DNA of 64,000 nt, taken from Candidatus Krumholzibacteriota bacterium. GTDB lineage: Bacteria; Krumholzibacteriota; Krumholzibacteriia; JAJRXK01. The notes beneath the pieces are model-generated. The model saw only the letters and a program-made list of their open reading frames with translations. It made no database searches and was not told where the DNA came from. The position numbers and the translations under genes are program-made. The stretch is taken from the NCBI GenBank assembly GCA_029262065.1, contig JAJDAC010000022.1:186001-250000 (forward strand). The letters run 5' to 3'. Of the stretch, positions 9,829 through 17,953 are shown piece by piece (the stretch's first letter is position 1; every line of letters begins with the position of its first letter).

Positions 9829-10947
9829 TCAGCTCTGCGAGGTGAAGCGCGAGTAGGCCAACTCGGCCGTTCCGAACCAGCCCACCATCGCATCGCGCGA
9901 GGCTTTCCAGTGGTCGTACAAACCACGGTATTGCGCGTCGGCCGCCGCATGCTCCTCGAGCAGCTGTTGCGAAGCGGTTTGCGCGGCTCGCATGATGTCG
10001 TCGGGGAAGGGGCGCAGCTCCACGCCGCCCGCAACCAGACGCGTCAGGGCCGCGGGGTTCTTGGCGTCGTACCGGGACTGCATCGTGGCTTCGGCTTGTC
10101 GAGCGGCCGCCGTGAAGATCTCCTGGTACGCCACGGGCAGTTGCGCCCAGGCCTTCGTGTTCACGTAGAACGAGAGCGAGGGTCCGGGCTCCCACCACCC
10201 CGGGTAATAGTAGTAGCGCGCGACCTTGTGGAATCCCAGTTTCTCATCGTCGTAGGGACCCACCCATTCGGTGGCGTCGATGGTTCCCAGCTCGAGCGCG
10301 GCGTAGATCTCGCCGCCCGCCAACAGCTGAACCGACACGCCCAGGCGATCCATCACCGAGCCGCCCAATCCGGGGATACGCATCTTCAGTCCCCTGAGAT
10401 CCGACAGGGATTCCACGGGTCGTTTGAACCAACCCCCCATTTGTGACCCGGTATTGCCCGCGGGGAACGTTATGATGTTGAAGTCGGCCAAGATGGCGCG
10501 CATGCGCTCGAGACCACCGGCCTCATGCAACCATGCCGTCTGCTGCCGCGATGTGAGCCCGAACGGTACGCAGGCATCAAAGGCCAACGCGGGGTTCTTG
10601 CCGATGAAGTAATAGCTCGCGGTCTGACCGATTTGCACGGTGCCTTGCTGCACGGCATCCATGACCTGTAGGCCCGGGACCATTTCACCCGCGGGGTAGA
10701 CGCGAATGCGGAAACGGCCTTCGGTCATCGCTTCGACCCGCTCGGCCAATACCTCGGCCGACCCAAACAGCGTATCCAGACCACGCGGGAAGCTGGACGC
10801 CAGCCGCCACTGGATGGCCGGGCGGTCATGGATCGCAGGGCCGGCGGCTCCATTGGTGGCTTCCTGCGGGCCACAGCCCACGGCGCCACTGCCGGCCAAC
10901 GCCGACACTCCCAGAGCCGCTTTGCGGACGAACTCACGTCTTTTCAT
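9829..10947 (-). CDS. TRAP solute-binding protein, TakP-like, with Tat lipoprotein signal
   Basis: This is a DctP-type periplasmic binding protein that closely follows the TakP pattern for 2-oxo acids and related monocarboxylates: YPAGEMVPGLQVMDAVQQG, ASYYFIGKNPALAF, FPAGNTGSQMGGWFKRPV, LKMRIPGLGG, GGEIYAALELGTIDATEWVG and KVARYYYYPGWWEPG. ATG 10947 has AGGAGT upstream and starts MKRREFVRKAALG, a twin-arginine signal, followed by a lipobox ending GAVGC, so the protein is probably exported folded and lipid-anchored. It converges on the DctM gene, leaving 7 bp. The substrate is inferred from the family: 2-oxo acid, pyruvate or lactate class. Confidence 0.9.
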   Translation of the reverse strand: MKRREFVRKAALGVSALAGSGAVGCGPQEATNGAAGPAIHDRPAIQWRLASSFPRGLDTLFGSAEVLAERVEAMTEGRFRIRVYPAGEMVPGLQVMDAVQQGTVQIGQTASYYFIGKNPALAFDACVPFGLTSRQQTAWLHEAGGLERMRAILADFNIITFPAGNTGSQMGGWFKRPVESLSDLRGLKMRIPGLGGSVMDRLGVSVQLLAGGEIYAALELGTIDATEWVGPYDDEKLGFHKVARYYYYPGWWEPGPSLSFYVNTKAWAQLPVAYQEIFTAAARQAEATMQSRYDAKNPAALTRLVAGGVELRPFPDDIMRAAQTASQQLLEEHAAADAQYRGLYDHWKASRDAMVGWFGTAELAYSRFTSQS

Positions 10948-11033
10948 GGTGTTACTCCTGGACGGCTGGAGACGGCGAACGGCCATCGTACCCGGCCCCC
11001 AACAAATGGACTAGCCCCAGAGACATCACACTC

Positions 11034-11042
11034 TGATAGAAT
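11034..11042 (+). promoter_or_regulatory. Candidate extended -10 promoter for the receiver-domain gene
   Basis: TGATAGAAT fits an extended -10 element (TGN plus TAGAAT). It sits 32 bp before the ATG at 11075, with a GGGAGG ribosome-binding site between them. No convincing -35 box is visible. Confidence 0.4.
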
Positions 11043-11074
11043 TCCCCAGGGGGATCGTTGGGAGGTATTGGACA

Positions 11075-11422
11075 ATGTCTGAAAACCGGATCCTGCTGGT
11101 CGACGACGAAGAACTGGTACGCGACGCCATCGCGGCATCGCTGCGTGCCCGGGGCTACCGCGTTGATACGGCCGCTTCGGCGGAACAGGCCCTGGCCGAG
11201 GCCCAAACAGAGCCCGACCTCCTCGTGGCCGACGTTACGCTACCCGGCCGCAGCGGGGCCGAGTTGGCCGGTGAGCTCCGCCACCACTATCCCAACCTGC
11301 CCGTCATCCTTCTCTCCGGCTTCCCCGACGCGGCGAGATGCGAAGGCGCCGTGTTCCTTCAGAAGCCTTTTCTTCCTTCAGAACTCCTGAAAATGGTTTC
11401 CGCGTCCCTGGGTTCAACCTGA
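11075..11422 (+). CDS. Stand-alone response-regulator receiver domain
   Basis: The 115-residue protein is a single CheY-like domain: acidic pair D10/D11 (ILLVDDEE), phospho-acceptor D53 (LLVADVTLPG), the switch Ser in VILLSG and the conserved Lys in FLQKPF. No DNA-binding or enzyme output follows. GGGAGG lies about nine bases before the ATG. No histidine kinase is in the window, so the partner is elsewhere. It lies between the TRAP region and the secreted-protein region, divergent from the binding-protein gene. It may relay phosphate or act by binding a target protein. Confidence 0.9.
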   Translation: MSENRILLVDDEELVRDAIAASLRARGYRVDTAASAEQALAEAQTEPDLLVADVTLPGRSGAELAGELRHHYPNLPVILLSGFPDAARCEGAVFLQKPFLPSELLKMVSASLGST

Positions 11423-11511
11423 CCCTTTCGCGTGAACCAGCTTCATCGGTCACAACCGGGGGCCATCGACGACCCCTGAACTGGGCCCCGTCTGCGCAAG
11501 CAGCCCAGGCC

Positions 11512-11520
11512 TGGTACAAT
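11512..11520 (+). promoter_or_regulatory. Candidate extended -10 promoter for the FlgD-tail protein gene
   Basis: TGGTACAAT is an extended -10 match (TGN-TACAAT) 63 bp before the ATG at 11584. It lies in the 161-bp gap after the receiver gene, where no terminator is obvious. The -35 region is weak. Confidence 0.42.
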
Positions 11521-11583
11521 TGCATTGAATCCCGTTGAAACACCGGGCGCGCTCCCCCGCCCCGTTACAAATCCGGAGACGGC

Positions 11584-13905
11584 ATGCTTCCACTGCTCCC
11601 GCGTCGAACCGCTCTTGGTCTTGTGGTCATGGCCCTGTTCATGGCCCCCGCCGCCCAGGCTCAGCTCACCAACTACGGCCGGTTCGTGGACGAGGGTCAG
11701 GGCACGTACCTGGGCAGTGGATCCATGGACGTTACGCCCTCGGTTGTGGCCGCCAATCAGGCCGACATCAACGGTCAGGCCGATGGGCCGCAATTGCCGA
11801 TCGCACAGAGCACGTGGATGTACGATCTGTTTCTGGCCAGCAACAGTTGGCGCTGGTCGAATCCAGTGACCACACCGCCCGGATTGGCGGTCACTTCCAC
11901 GTCCGGTTTCTACAACTTCAATTTCGTCGGCGGCGCCAACGTCGTGATGGGTCTCAGCCAGAACTACCCCAACGAAACCGGTGACCTCGACCTGTTCCTG
12001 CAGGGACTCCTGCCACAGCCGCCGCCAGATTTTGCCGAACCATTTCGCGTGGAGATCTTCGAAACGTTCAGCGGCGGCGCCAACGGTCAGGTGACCACCG
12101 CGGGCAGCGTGGTTGTGAACGGCACCCACTTCGCCTCGTTTACCTCGAGTCATAGTGTACTGGCCAACCAGAACCTTACGTCGCTGCCCATGGTACAAAC
12201 CGTGTTGGCCGCGCGGGTCACGCCGGGCAATGGCGGCCTCGAAGCAGCCTACGAGGGTACGATCGTCGCGGGCGAATCATTCAATGCCAGCCTGAATCTG
12301 TTCATAGACGAAGGACAGGGCTTCCAGCTTGGCGGCAACGGATCGCTTACGCTGGGACCCAGCCCGCAACCGCAGTGCGTCTCGGTGGATGGGTCGATGA
12401 ACATTTCGGTGTCATCGTGGGAGAAGTACATCGTTCTGGCCAACATGTCGTGGATGAACGCCTGGATACGGGCCCAAAGTGAACCAACGGAGTGGACCGA
12501 CGGTCCGCCCTTGGCGTGGGCTATGACCCAGACCTTCAATCTGGGCACGTTTGGAATCGCCGAGGTGATCGTCATTGCCGACCTGACGACCGGAGGCATC
12601 GACCTGGGCATCGATGTGACCCAATTGGCCCAGGGTTTCACGAGCAATCTGGGCAGCTACGACCTGCGGTCATTGGACACGATCACGCCCACCGGCTCGC
12701 AGTTCTTCGCCGGCACCGGCGACGTCTACACGCAAGGCATCACGCTGGGAACCATTACCGGGACATACGAAACCGAGTCGGGGCTCGACTTCTCGAACGA
12801 ACCCAACGTTCTGGTCGATCTTGAAACCACGAACACCGTCACCGACCTTGGAGCCCAGTTCCCGCGTACCATGATCTTCTCGGGTACCGCCCATATCGAC
12901 CCCGCCAGTACACTCGACATGAACGCCACGTTCAACGTGGGCGGCGGACAGAGCATCACGGCCACCGGTGACTGGAACATCGATCCCGTGGCTACTGTGC
13001 CGTATTCAGGCCAGGGCCCATTGCCGCCGGCCAACCAATTCGATGTGACCGGTCAATTGACCCTGTCACAGCCCCTACCCTCGCGTTCCTTGATGTATGC
13101 GATTGCACCGGCGTTGCACGCGTGGATGCAGGATCAGGCCTCGGTGTCCTTGTACACGTCGGCTCCCGGACCCGGCTTCGTCGTCGACGGATCCTTGAAC
13201 TTCGGCGAAGCAGGCTGGGGGTCGTACTTCTATTCGTACGACGCATACGCCAACTTCCTCGACCTTACCACCGACACCGAGGACGTAGACTACGCTGAAC
13301 TGCTGCCGCTGCCCGAACAGAGCTACTTCAATAGCGACAACACGTCCGAGGGCGAAGACGACGGCACCGAGACCGACGTGGGGTGTGTGACGTTCTGTGA
13401 GATCGTCGACGGTGAGGAGATCTGCACGGCAACCTGCCAGGTGCGACATCGCTCCCGCCTGGTCGTCTTGCCGCGTGGCCCCAACGACGGCGACGACACG
13501 CTCCTGGATCTGTTCGGCGATCTGTTCCTGTGCATGTTGTTCTCGCCAGACGGTCTGACCGTCACGTTTACCGGGTACTACAACCTGACCGACCAGGCCC
13601 CTCAGGTCGCCGCCCCCAATGCTTCATCGAACGTCTTCTTCGCGCCGCCTTCGCCCAACCCCAGTGCCGGCGATACGCAGTTCACGTTCAGGCTGCCCAC
13701 TACCTCCCCCGTGGAACTCAAGGTGTTCGATGCGCGCGGGCGCCTGGTGCGCACGGTCGCGCGGGGCTCGATGGGTGCCGGTCAGCACCAATTGGCCTGG
13801 GACGGTCAGGATGAACGAGGCCAAACGGTGGCCAGCGGCGTATACTGGGCCCGCCTCTCGGTGCGCGAGAGTACGACCAGCCGAAAGGTCGTGATTCTGC
13901 GCTGA
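11584..13905 (+). CDS. Large secreted protein with C-terminal FlgD-Ig/Por-type sorting domain
   Basis: The 773-residue protein has a signal peptide (LGLVVMALFMAPAAQA/Q). ATG 11584 has GGAG at the proper distance. The long middle is beta-rich and of no family I recognise. It holds an internal repeat (FVDEGQGTYLGSGS near 38, FIDEGQGFQLGGNGS near 240). An acidic, cysteine-containing segment (EGEDDGTETDVGCVTFC) is near 590-620. The last 85 residues (APPSPNPSAGDTQFTFRLP, LKVFDARGRLVRTV, WDGQDERGQTVASGVYW) form the FlgD-like Ig tail common on secreted proteins of FCB-group bacteria, which acts as a type IX-like sorting signal or beta module. Nineteen bases separate it from the exported TPR-CHAT gene, so they are probably co-transcribed. 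Confidence 0.8.
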   Translation: MLPLLPRRTALGLVVMALFMAPAAQAQLTNYGRFVDEGQGTYLGSGSMDVTPSVVAANQADINGQADGPQLPIAQSTWMYDLFLASNSWRWSNPVTTPPGLAVTSTSGFYNFNFVGGANVVMGLSQNYPNETGDLDLFLQGLLPQPPPDFAEPFRVEIFETFSGGANGQVTTAGSVVVNGTHFASFTSSHSVLANQNLTSLPMVQTVLAARVTPGNGGLEAAYEGTIVAGESFNASLNLFIDEGQGFQLGGNGSLTLGPSPQPQCVSVDGSMNISVSSWEKYIVLANMSWMNAWIRAQSEPTEWTDGPPLAWAMTQTFNLGTFGIAEVIVIADLTTGGIDLGIDVTQLAQGFTSNLGSYDLRSLDTITPTGSQFFAGTGDVYTQGITLGTITGTYETESGLDFSNEPNVLVDLETTNTVTDLGAQFPRTMIFSGTAHIDPASTLDMNATFNVGGGQSITATGDWNIDPVATVPYSGQGPLPPANQFDVTGQLTLSQPLPSRSLMYAIAPALHAWMQDQASVSLYTSAPGPGFVVDGSLNFGEAGWGSYFYSYDAYANFLDLTTDTEDVDYAELLPLPEQSYFNSDNTSEGEDDGTETDVGCVTFCEIVDGEEICTATCQVRHRSRLVVLPRGPNDGDDTLLDLFGDLFLCMLFSPDGLTVTFTGYYNLTDQAPQVAAPNASSNVFFAPPSPNPSAGDTQFTFRLPTTSPVELKVFDARGRLVRTVARGSMGAGQHQLAWDGQDERGQTVASGVYWARLSVRESTTSRKVVILR

Positions 13906-13924
13906 CCTTCGCCCAAGGATTTGC

Positions 13925-16900
13925 ATGATTGCGCGCACATACCCCGGGCTGATCTGCGCACTCATCCTGTGTCTGTCGGGCTGGCCGGCGACGCCAACGT
14001 CGCACGGGCAAACCACAGTCGTACCGACCGCCACGCAACGGTTGGTCTCGCTCCGGGCGCAGTTGGAGAACCGCGACTTCCGGGGCCTTGCCGAGGCCAC
14101 CACCCAGACACTGCCCGAAAGCACCGGCTGGTCCGCGGCCGAACGCGCCACCCTGCTCGAGCTGGCCGTCGAGAGCCGATGGCAATCCTTGGGCTACGTC
14201 ACCGATGAGACCCTTGCCCTGGCCGAAGAATCCCTGGCATTGAGGGAAGCTACTGCGGCACCCGATTCACTGAACCTCGTTCCCAGCCTGCGTAACCTGG
14301 GCATGTCACACGAATTGCGCGGTGATTTCGACGCGGCCCTCGACAACTACGACCGAGCCTTACAACTGGTCCAACGCTCCGACCCTGGCACGACCCAACA
14401 CGGTGTGGTACTCCGCCACCTGGCCAATGCGCTGCGCATCGTCAGCGATCTGGAAGGGGCTGAGGCGACCTTCAACGAAGCTCTGGCCCTACAACCGCCC
14501 GGACACCCCGAGCGCGTCTTTTCCCTGATACAGCGCTCCCGGCTGAACCTGGCCATGGGAGAGTTCGAAGAAGCAGCGACCGACGCGCGGGAGGCCCTGG
14601 TCATCGCCGATGCCATGGCGCAGTCGCAAGTGCCGGCCGATGTGGGACTCCGGGGCCAAGCCGCGGCCGCGGTGGCCCTGGTGCTCGACCAAACGGGTCA
14701 ACTGGATGCGGCACGGAGCGAATTCGGAAGGGCCATCGCCGATCTGGAAGCCGCCTACGGACAACAGCACATTTTCGTGGCGTACACCCAGAACACCTAT
14801 GGCGTGCATCTGCAGGGCCGCGGAGATCTTCCCGCCGCACGCCTCGCGCTGGAGACCGCACTCTCGATCATGCAGACCTGGCTGCCCCCCGGGCATATCT
14901 ACGTCGTGGCCATTTCGAACAACCTGGCCGAACTGCTCGCCGCCGAGGGAGATTTCGAGAGCGCACGACGAATCCTGACCAGGTTGGTGGCCAACATCCA
15001 GGTCGCCGTCGGAGAGATCCATCCGTACACCGCGGCGTTCCTGTCGAACCTGGCCGGCAATCATTACGACACCTATGACTTCGAGACCGCGCTCCCGATG
15101 TACGAGCGGGCGCGGACCATCTACGAACAGCTGGTAGGATCCGACCATTACATGGTGGGGGAAACGGATACCAGCATGGCCACGGTGCTGCGCGCACTGG
15201 GGCGACTCGACGAGGCGGAAGCCGCGTTCCAACGCGGCCTGAAGATTCTCGAGGAACAGTTCGGAGAAGTGAGCGACGAGGTTGCGTACACGCTCACGGC
15301 CATGGGCGAGTTGTACGTCGCGCGCAACGAACTGGATACAGCTCAGGCGACCGTCGAACGCGCACTGACCATCGCTCGGGAGGCACTGGGCGAAGACCAC
15401 GTCTACGTGGGGTGGAACCTCCAGAACCTGGGCCGACTTGCCGCCCAACGTGGCCAGCTCGAAACTGCACGCGGTTTTCTCGAGCAGGCACTGGGATCGC
15501 TCGAGTCCAGCGTCGGAGCCAACCATCCCGACTCGGGCGAGGTTCTCGCCGATCTGGCGCGGCTCCACGATGAAATGGGGCAAGGCGAGCAAGCCGTCGA
15601 CTACGCCATTCGAACCGAGCATGTCGCTCGCGAGCATCTACGGTTACTGGCCCGCGGTGCGTCCGAACGAAACGCTTTGTTCTACGCCCAGAACCGGAGT
15701 TCCGGACTTGATATCGCCGCGCGGTGGGCAGGAAGATCTGACTCCCCCGCGACGATCCAGATCGTCTGGGACAGCGTCATCCGATCGCGCGGACTCGTCT
15801 TCGACGAGATGGCCGAGCGCCGTCGCGCCGCGCGGATCAATTCCGACGCGGAAACCGAGTCCCTTCTGCAAAGACTGCGCTCGGCGCGAACGGAGTTGGC
15901 GAGTGCCAACGTGCGGGGTCCCGACGGAGCCGGCACCGAGGAATTTCGGGAAGAGTTGACCGAACTCACTCTGGCCAAGGAACGCGCCGAGGAAGAACTG
16001 GCCGAACGCAGCCTGCGTTTTCGCGACAAGCAACGATCTGACCAGGCTGGATTCGACGCGGTCGCCGGCGCGCTGCCAAAGGCAGCCACGCTGGTGGCGT
16101 ACATCAACGTGCGCGACAACGCTGGTGCAGACCGCTACGCCGCGTTCGTGATGGCCCCTGAGCAACCCCTACGGATGGTCGATCTGGGCCCCGCCACTGT
16201 CATCGACCGAGCGATCGAATCATGGCGCCGCGAGATTCGCGCGGGCGCCACCGCCGGCGGACCCTTTGCCCGCAACGCCGAAGCGCGAACCAGACAGGCC
16301 GGGACAACCCTACGCCAGCTCGTTTGGGACCCGTTGCTCGACAGCGCGGACGGAGCCTCTCTGATTTTCGTGGTGCCCGAGGGATCACTGCATCATGTGA
16401 ACTTCGCCGCGTTGCCCGGCGACGGTGGGACGTATCTCGTGGAAACCACTGCGCCCTTCGTCGTGCTTTCCTCCGAGAAGGATCTGATTCCCAACTCGTC
16501 CGATGCCAATACGGGAGGCCTGCTCGCGGTGGGTGGTCCAGATTTCGGGGAGTTTCCAACTTCAAACCAGCGCGGCATCGATCGCGACTGCATCGGACTC
16601 AGCGAACTGTCGTTTGCACCTCTTGCCGCTACCGCGGAAGAGGCCCGCGCCGTGCAATCCAAATGGCAATCTCTGAGGGACGAAGCGTCCACGCTCCGCG
16701 TTGGCGCCGGCGCCAAGGAAGGCGTCGTGAAGCGAATGGCCCCGGGGCGTCGCGTGCTGCATTTCGCCACGCATGGCTTCTTCCTTGGCCAGACTTGTGA
16801 CGTAGCGCCCTCGGCCTCGCGAACGTCGACCAATTGGGCCGTGCGGTCGCACGTGCAACCAAGAGGATCCGCGCTGACCAACCCGCTGTTGGCCAGCGGA

Positions 16901-17323
16901 CTTGCTTTCGCGTCGGCCAACGAACGTTCGACCACCGCCAGCCCCGGATCGGCGTTCGACGACGGAATCCTGAGTAGCGAGGAAATCGTGGCCCTGGATC
17001 TGGACGGCACCGAGTGGGTCGTGCTGTCCGCCTGCGATACCGGCCTGGGAAAGCGGGTACGCAGCGAAGGAGTCCTGGGGCTGCGACGCAGCTTCCAACT
17101 GTCTGGCGCCCGCAGCCTGATCTCAAGCCTGTGGTCAGTGGACGACGACGCCACGCGAGCGTGGATGGAGTCGCTCTACGACCTACGTCTTTCGACCGGA
17201 CGTTCCACTGCTTCCGCGGTGCACGAAGCCTCGCTCGCCATGCTGCGCGCGCGACGCAGCGATGGTCGCACCACCCACCCCTATTTCTGGGGCGCCTTTG
17301 TCGCCGCCGGCGATTGGCGCTGA
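13925..17323 (+). CDS. Exported TPR-CHAT caspase-like protein
   Basis: The 1132-residue protein begins with a signal peptide (LICALILCLSGWPATPTSHG), then about ten TPR units of the kinesin-light-chain type (for example YEQLVGSDHYMVGETDTSMA, REALGEDHVYVGWNLQNLGR) to about residue 560. A helical, partly coiled linker (about 620-700) follows, then a C-terminal CHAT domain. CHAT domains belong to the caspase clan; the catalytic pair is His950 (FATHGFF) and Cys1037 (LSACDTG), both present. It is therefore a candidate Cys protease, with the TPR part sensing a partner. Its export sets it apart from described TPR-CHAT proteases, which act in the cytoplasm. It follows the FlgD-tail gene by 19 bp. Confidence 0.9.
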   Translation: MIARTYPGLICALILCLSGWPATPTSHGQTTVVPTATQRLVSLRAQLENRDFRGLAEATTQTLPESTGWSAAERATLLELAVESRWQSLGYVTDETLALAEESLALREATAAPDSLNLVPSLRNLGMSHELRGDFDAALDNYDRALQLVQRSDPGTTQHGVVLRHLANALRIVSDLEGAEATFNEALALQPPGHPERVFSLIQRSRLNLAMGEFEEAATDAREALVIADAMAQSQVPADVGLRGQAAAAVALVLDQTGQLDAARSEFGRAIADLEAAYGQQHIFVAYTQNTYGVHLQGRGDLPAARLALETALSIMQTWLPPGHIYVVAISNNLAELLAAEGDFESARRILTRLVANIQVAVGEIHPYTAAFLSNLAGNHYDTYDFETALPMYERARTIYEQLVGSDHYMVGETDTSMATVLRALGRLDEAEAAFQRGLKILEEQFGEVSDEVAYTLTAMGELYVARNELDTAQATVERALTIAREALGEDHVYVGWNLQNLGRLAAQRGQLETARGFLEQALGSLESSVGANHPDSGEVLADLARLHDEMGQGEQAVDYAIRTEHVAREHLRLLARGASERNALFYAQNRSSGLDIAARWAGRSDSPATIQIVWDSVIRSRGLVFDEMAERRRAARINSDAETESLLQRLRSARTELASANVRGPDGAGTEEFREELTELTLAKERAEEELAERSLRFRDKQRSDQAGFDAVAGALPKAATLVAYINVRDNAGADRYAAFVMAPEQPLRMVDLGPATVIDRAIESWRREIRAGATAGGPFARNAEARTRQAGTTLRQLVWDPLLDSADGASLIFVVPEGSLHHVNFAALPGDGGTYLVETTAPFVVLSSEKDLIPNSSDANTGGLLAVGGPDFGEFPTSNQRGIDRDCIGLSELSFAPLAATAEEARAVQSKWQSLRDEASTLRVGAGAKEGVVKRMAPGRRVLHFATHGFFLGQTCDVAPSASRTSTNWAVRSHVQPRGSALTNPLLASGLAFASANERSTTASPGSAFDDGILSSEEIVALDLDGTEWVVLSACDTGLGKRVRSEGVLGLRRSFQLSGARSLISSLWSVDDDATRAWMESLYDLRLSTGRSTASAVHEASLAMLRARRSDGRTTHPYFWGAFVAAGDWR

Positions 17324-17382
17324 TCGCACCCGTAGCTCGTGGTATACCCTCAAGAATCCCCACTGGTCGGAGGCAAGACTCG

Positions 17383-17841
17383 ATGGCGATGAAAACCGGG
17401 CGACGGCCCGCCACATCATGGTTGGCCGTGTTCTTGATTACTGTCGTGGCGGCCTGCGCATCGACGCCACCGGACGGCACCGGACGTAGTCGACGCCCAG
17501 TCCTGAAAGGGCATTTCGAAGGCGAATACCAGACCATCGACGGCTTCTCGAAAGTGGAAGCCAAGGTTACCGAAGGGACAATTTCGTTTCGCTTCCGCGA
17601 GGATCGTTTTGAAGTGCGCGGCCGGCGAGAGGGCCATCCGCCACAGGGATGTGGAACGTTCGCCGTGGGAGATACGTTGTTTCTGGATGATACGTGTGGG
17701 CACGGATCGGGTGTCGATACCACGCGCGTATTGCGAGGCGAGTTCGACTTCCAATGGGACGGAACCCATCTGTACATCGAACGGTACGACACCGTGGATG
17801 ATCGACTGTACCGCATGCGCATCGCCCGCGTCGGCAGCTGA
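17383..17841 (+). CDS. Small lipoprotein, unknown function
   Basis: The 152-residue protein starts MAMKTGRRPATSWLAVFLIT and has a lipobox (TVVAAC, Cys about 26). The rest is beta-rich with no recognised family (GHFEGEYQTIDGFSKVEAKV, then EDRFEVRGRREGHPPQGCGT). It has the size and strand pattern of small lipid-bound beta-barrels that bind or inhibit another protein, but that is only a possibility. CGGAGG lies nine to ten bases before the ATG at 17383; the ATG at 17389 is an alternative. It is 59 bp after the TPR-CHAT gene and could be the last gene of that transcript. A hairpin follows the stop. Confidence 0.72.
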   Translation: MAMKTGRRPATSWLAVFLITVVAACASTPPDGTGRSRRPVLKGHFEGEYQTIDGFSKVEAKVTEGTISFRFREDRFEVRGRREGHPPQGCGTFAVGDTLFLDDTCGHGSGVDTTRVLRGEFDFQWDGTHLYIERYDTVDDRLYRMRIARVGS

Positions 17842-17845
17842 CGAA

Positions 17846-17872
17846 GGCCCGCCGACGTAGAGTCGACGGGCC
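17846..17872. terminator. Hairpin between convergent genes, possible bidirectional terminator
   Basis: GGCCCG and CGAC arms pair with GTCG and CGGGCC, with one mismatch and a five-base loop. The hairpin sits in the 112-bp gap between the small lipoprotein and the BNR-repeat gene, which converge. There is no U-run on either side, so termination is only likely, not shown. Confidence 0.4.
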
Positions 17873-17953
17873 TGTTGCCGTGTAGTCTCACGAGCCTTCA
17901 AGAGAGCCAGCGCCGGAACTTGGGCGGTGCCTGGTCTCACGAGCTGGCGTGGC

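Noticed and set aside
16629-17891. 420-codon minus-strand frame opposite the exported CHAT protein
   Set aside because: It is antisense to the CHAT catalytic motifs and the small lipoprotein; the product is Arg/Ser/Thr-rich without similarity.
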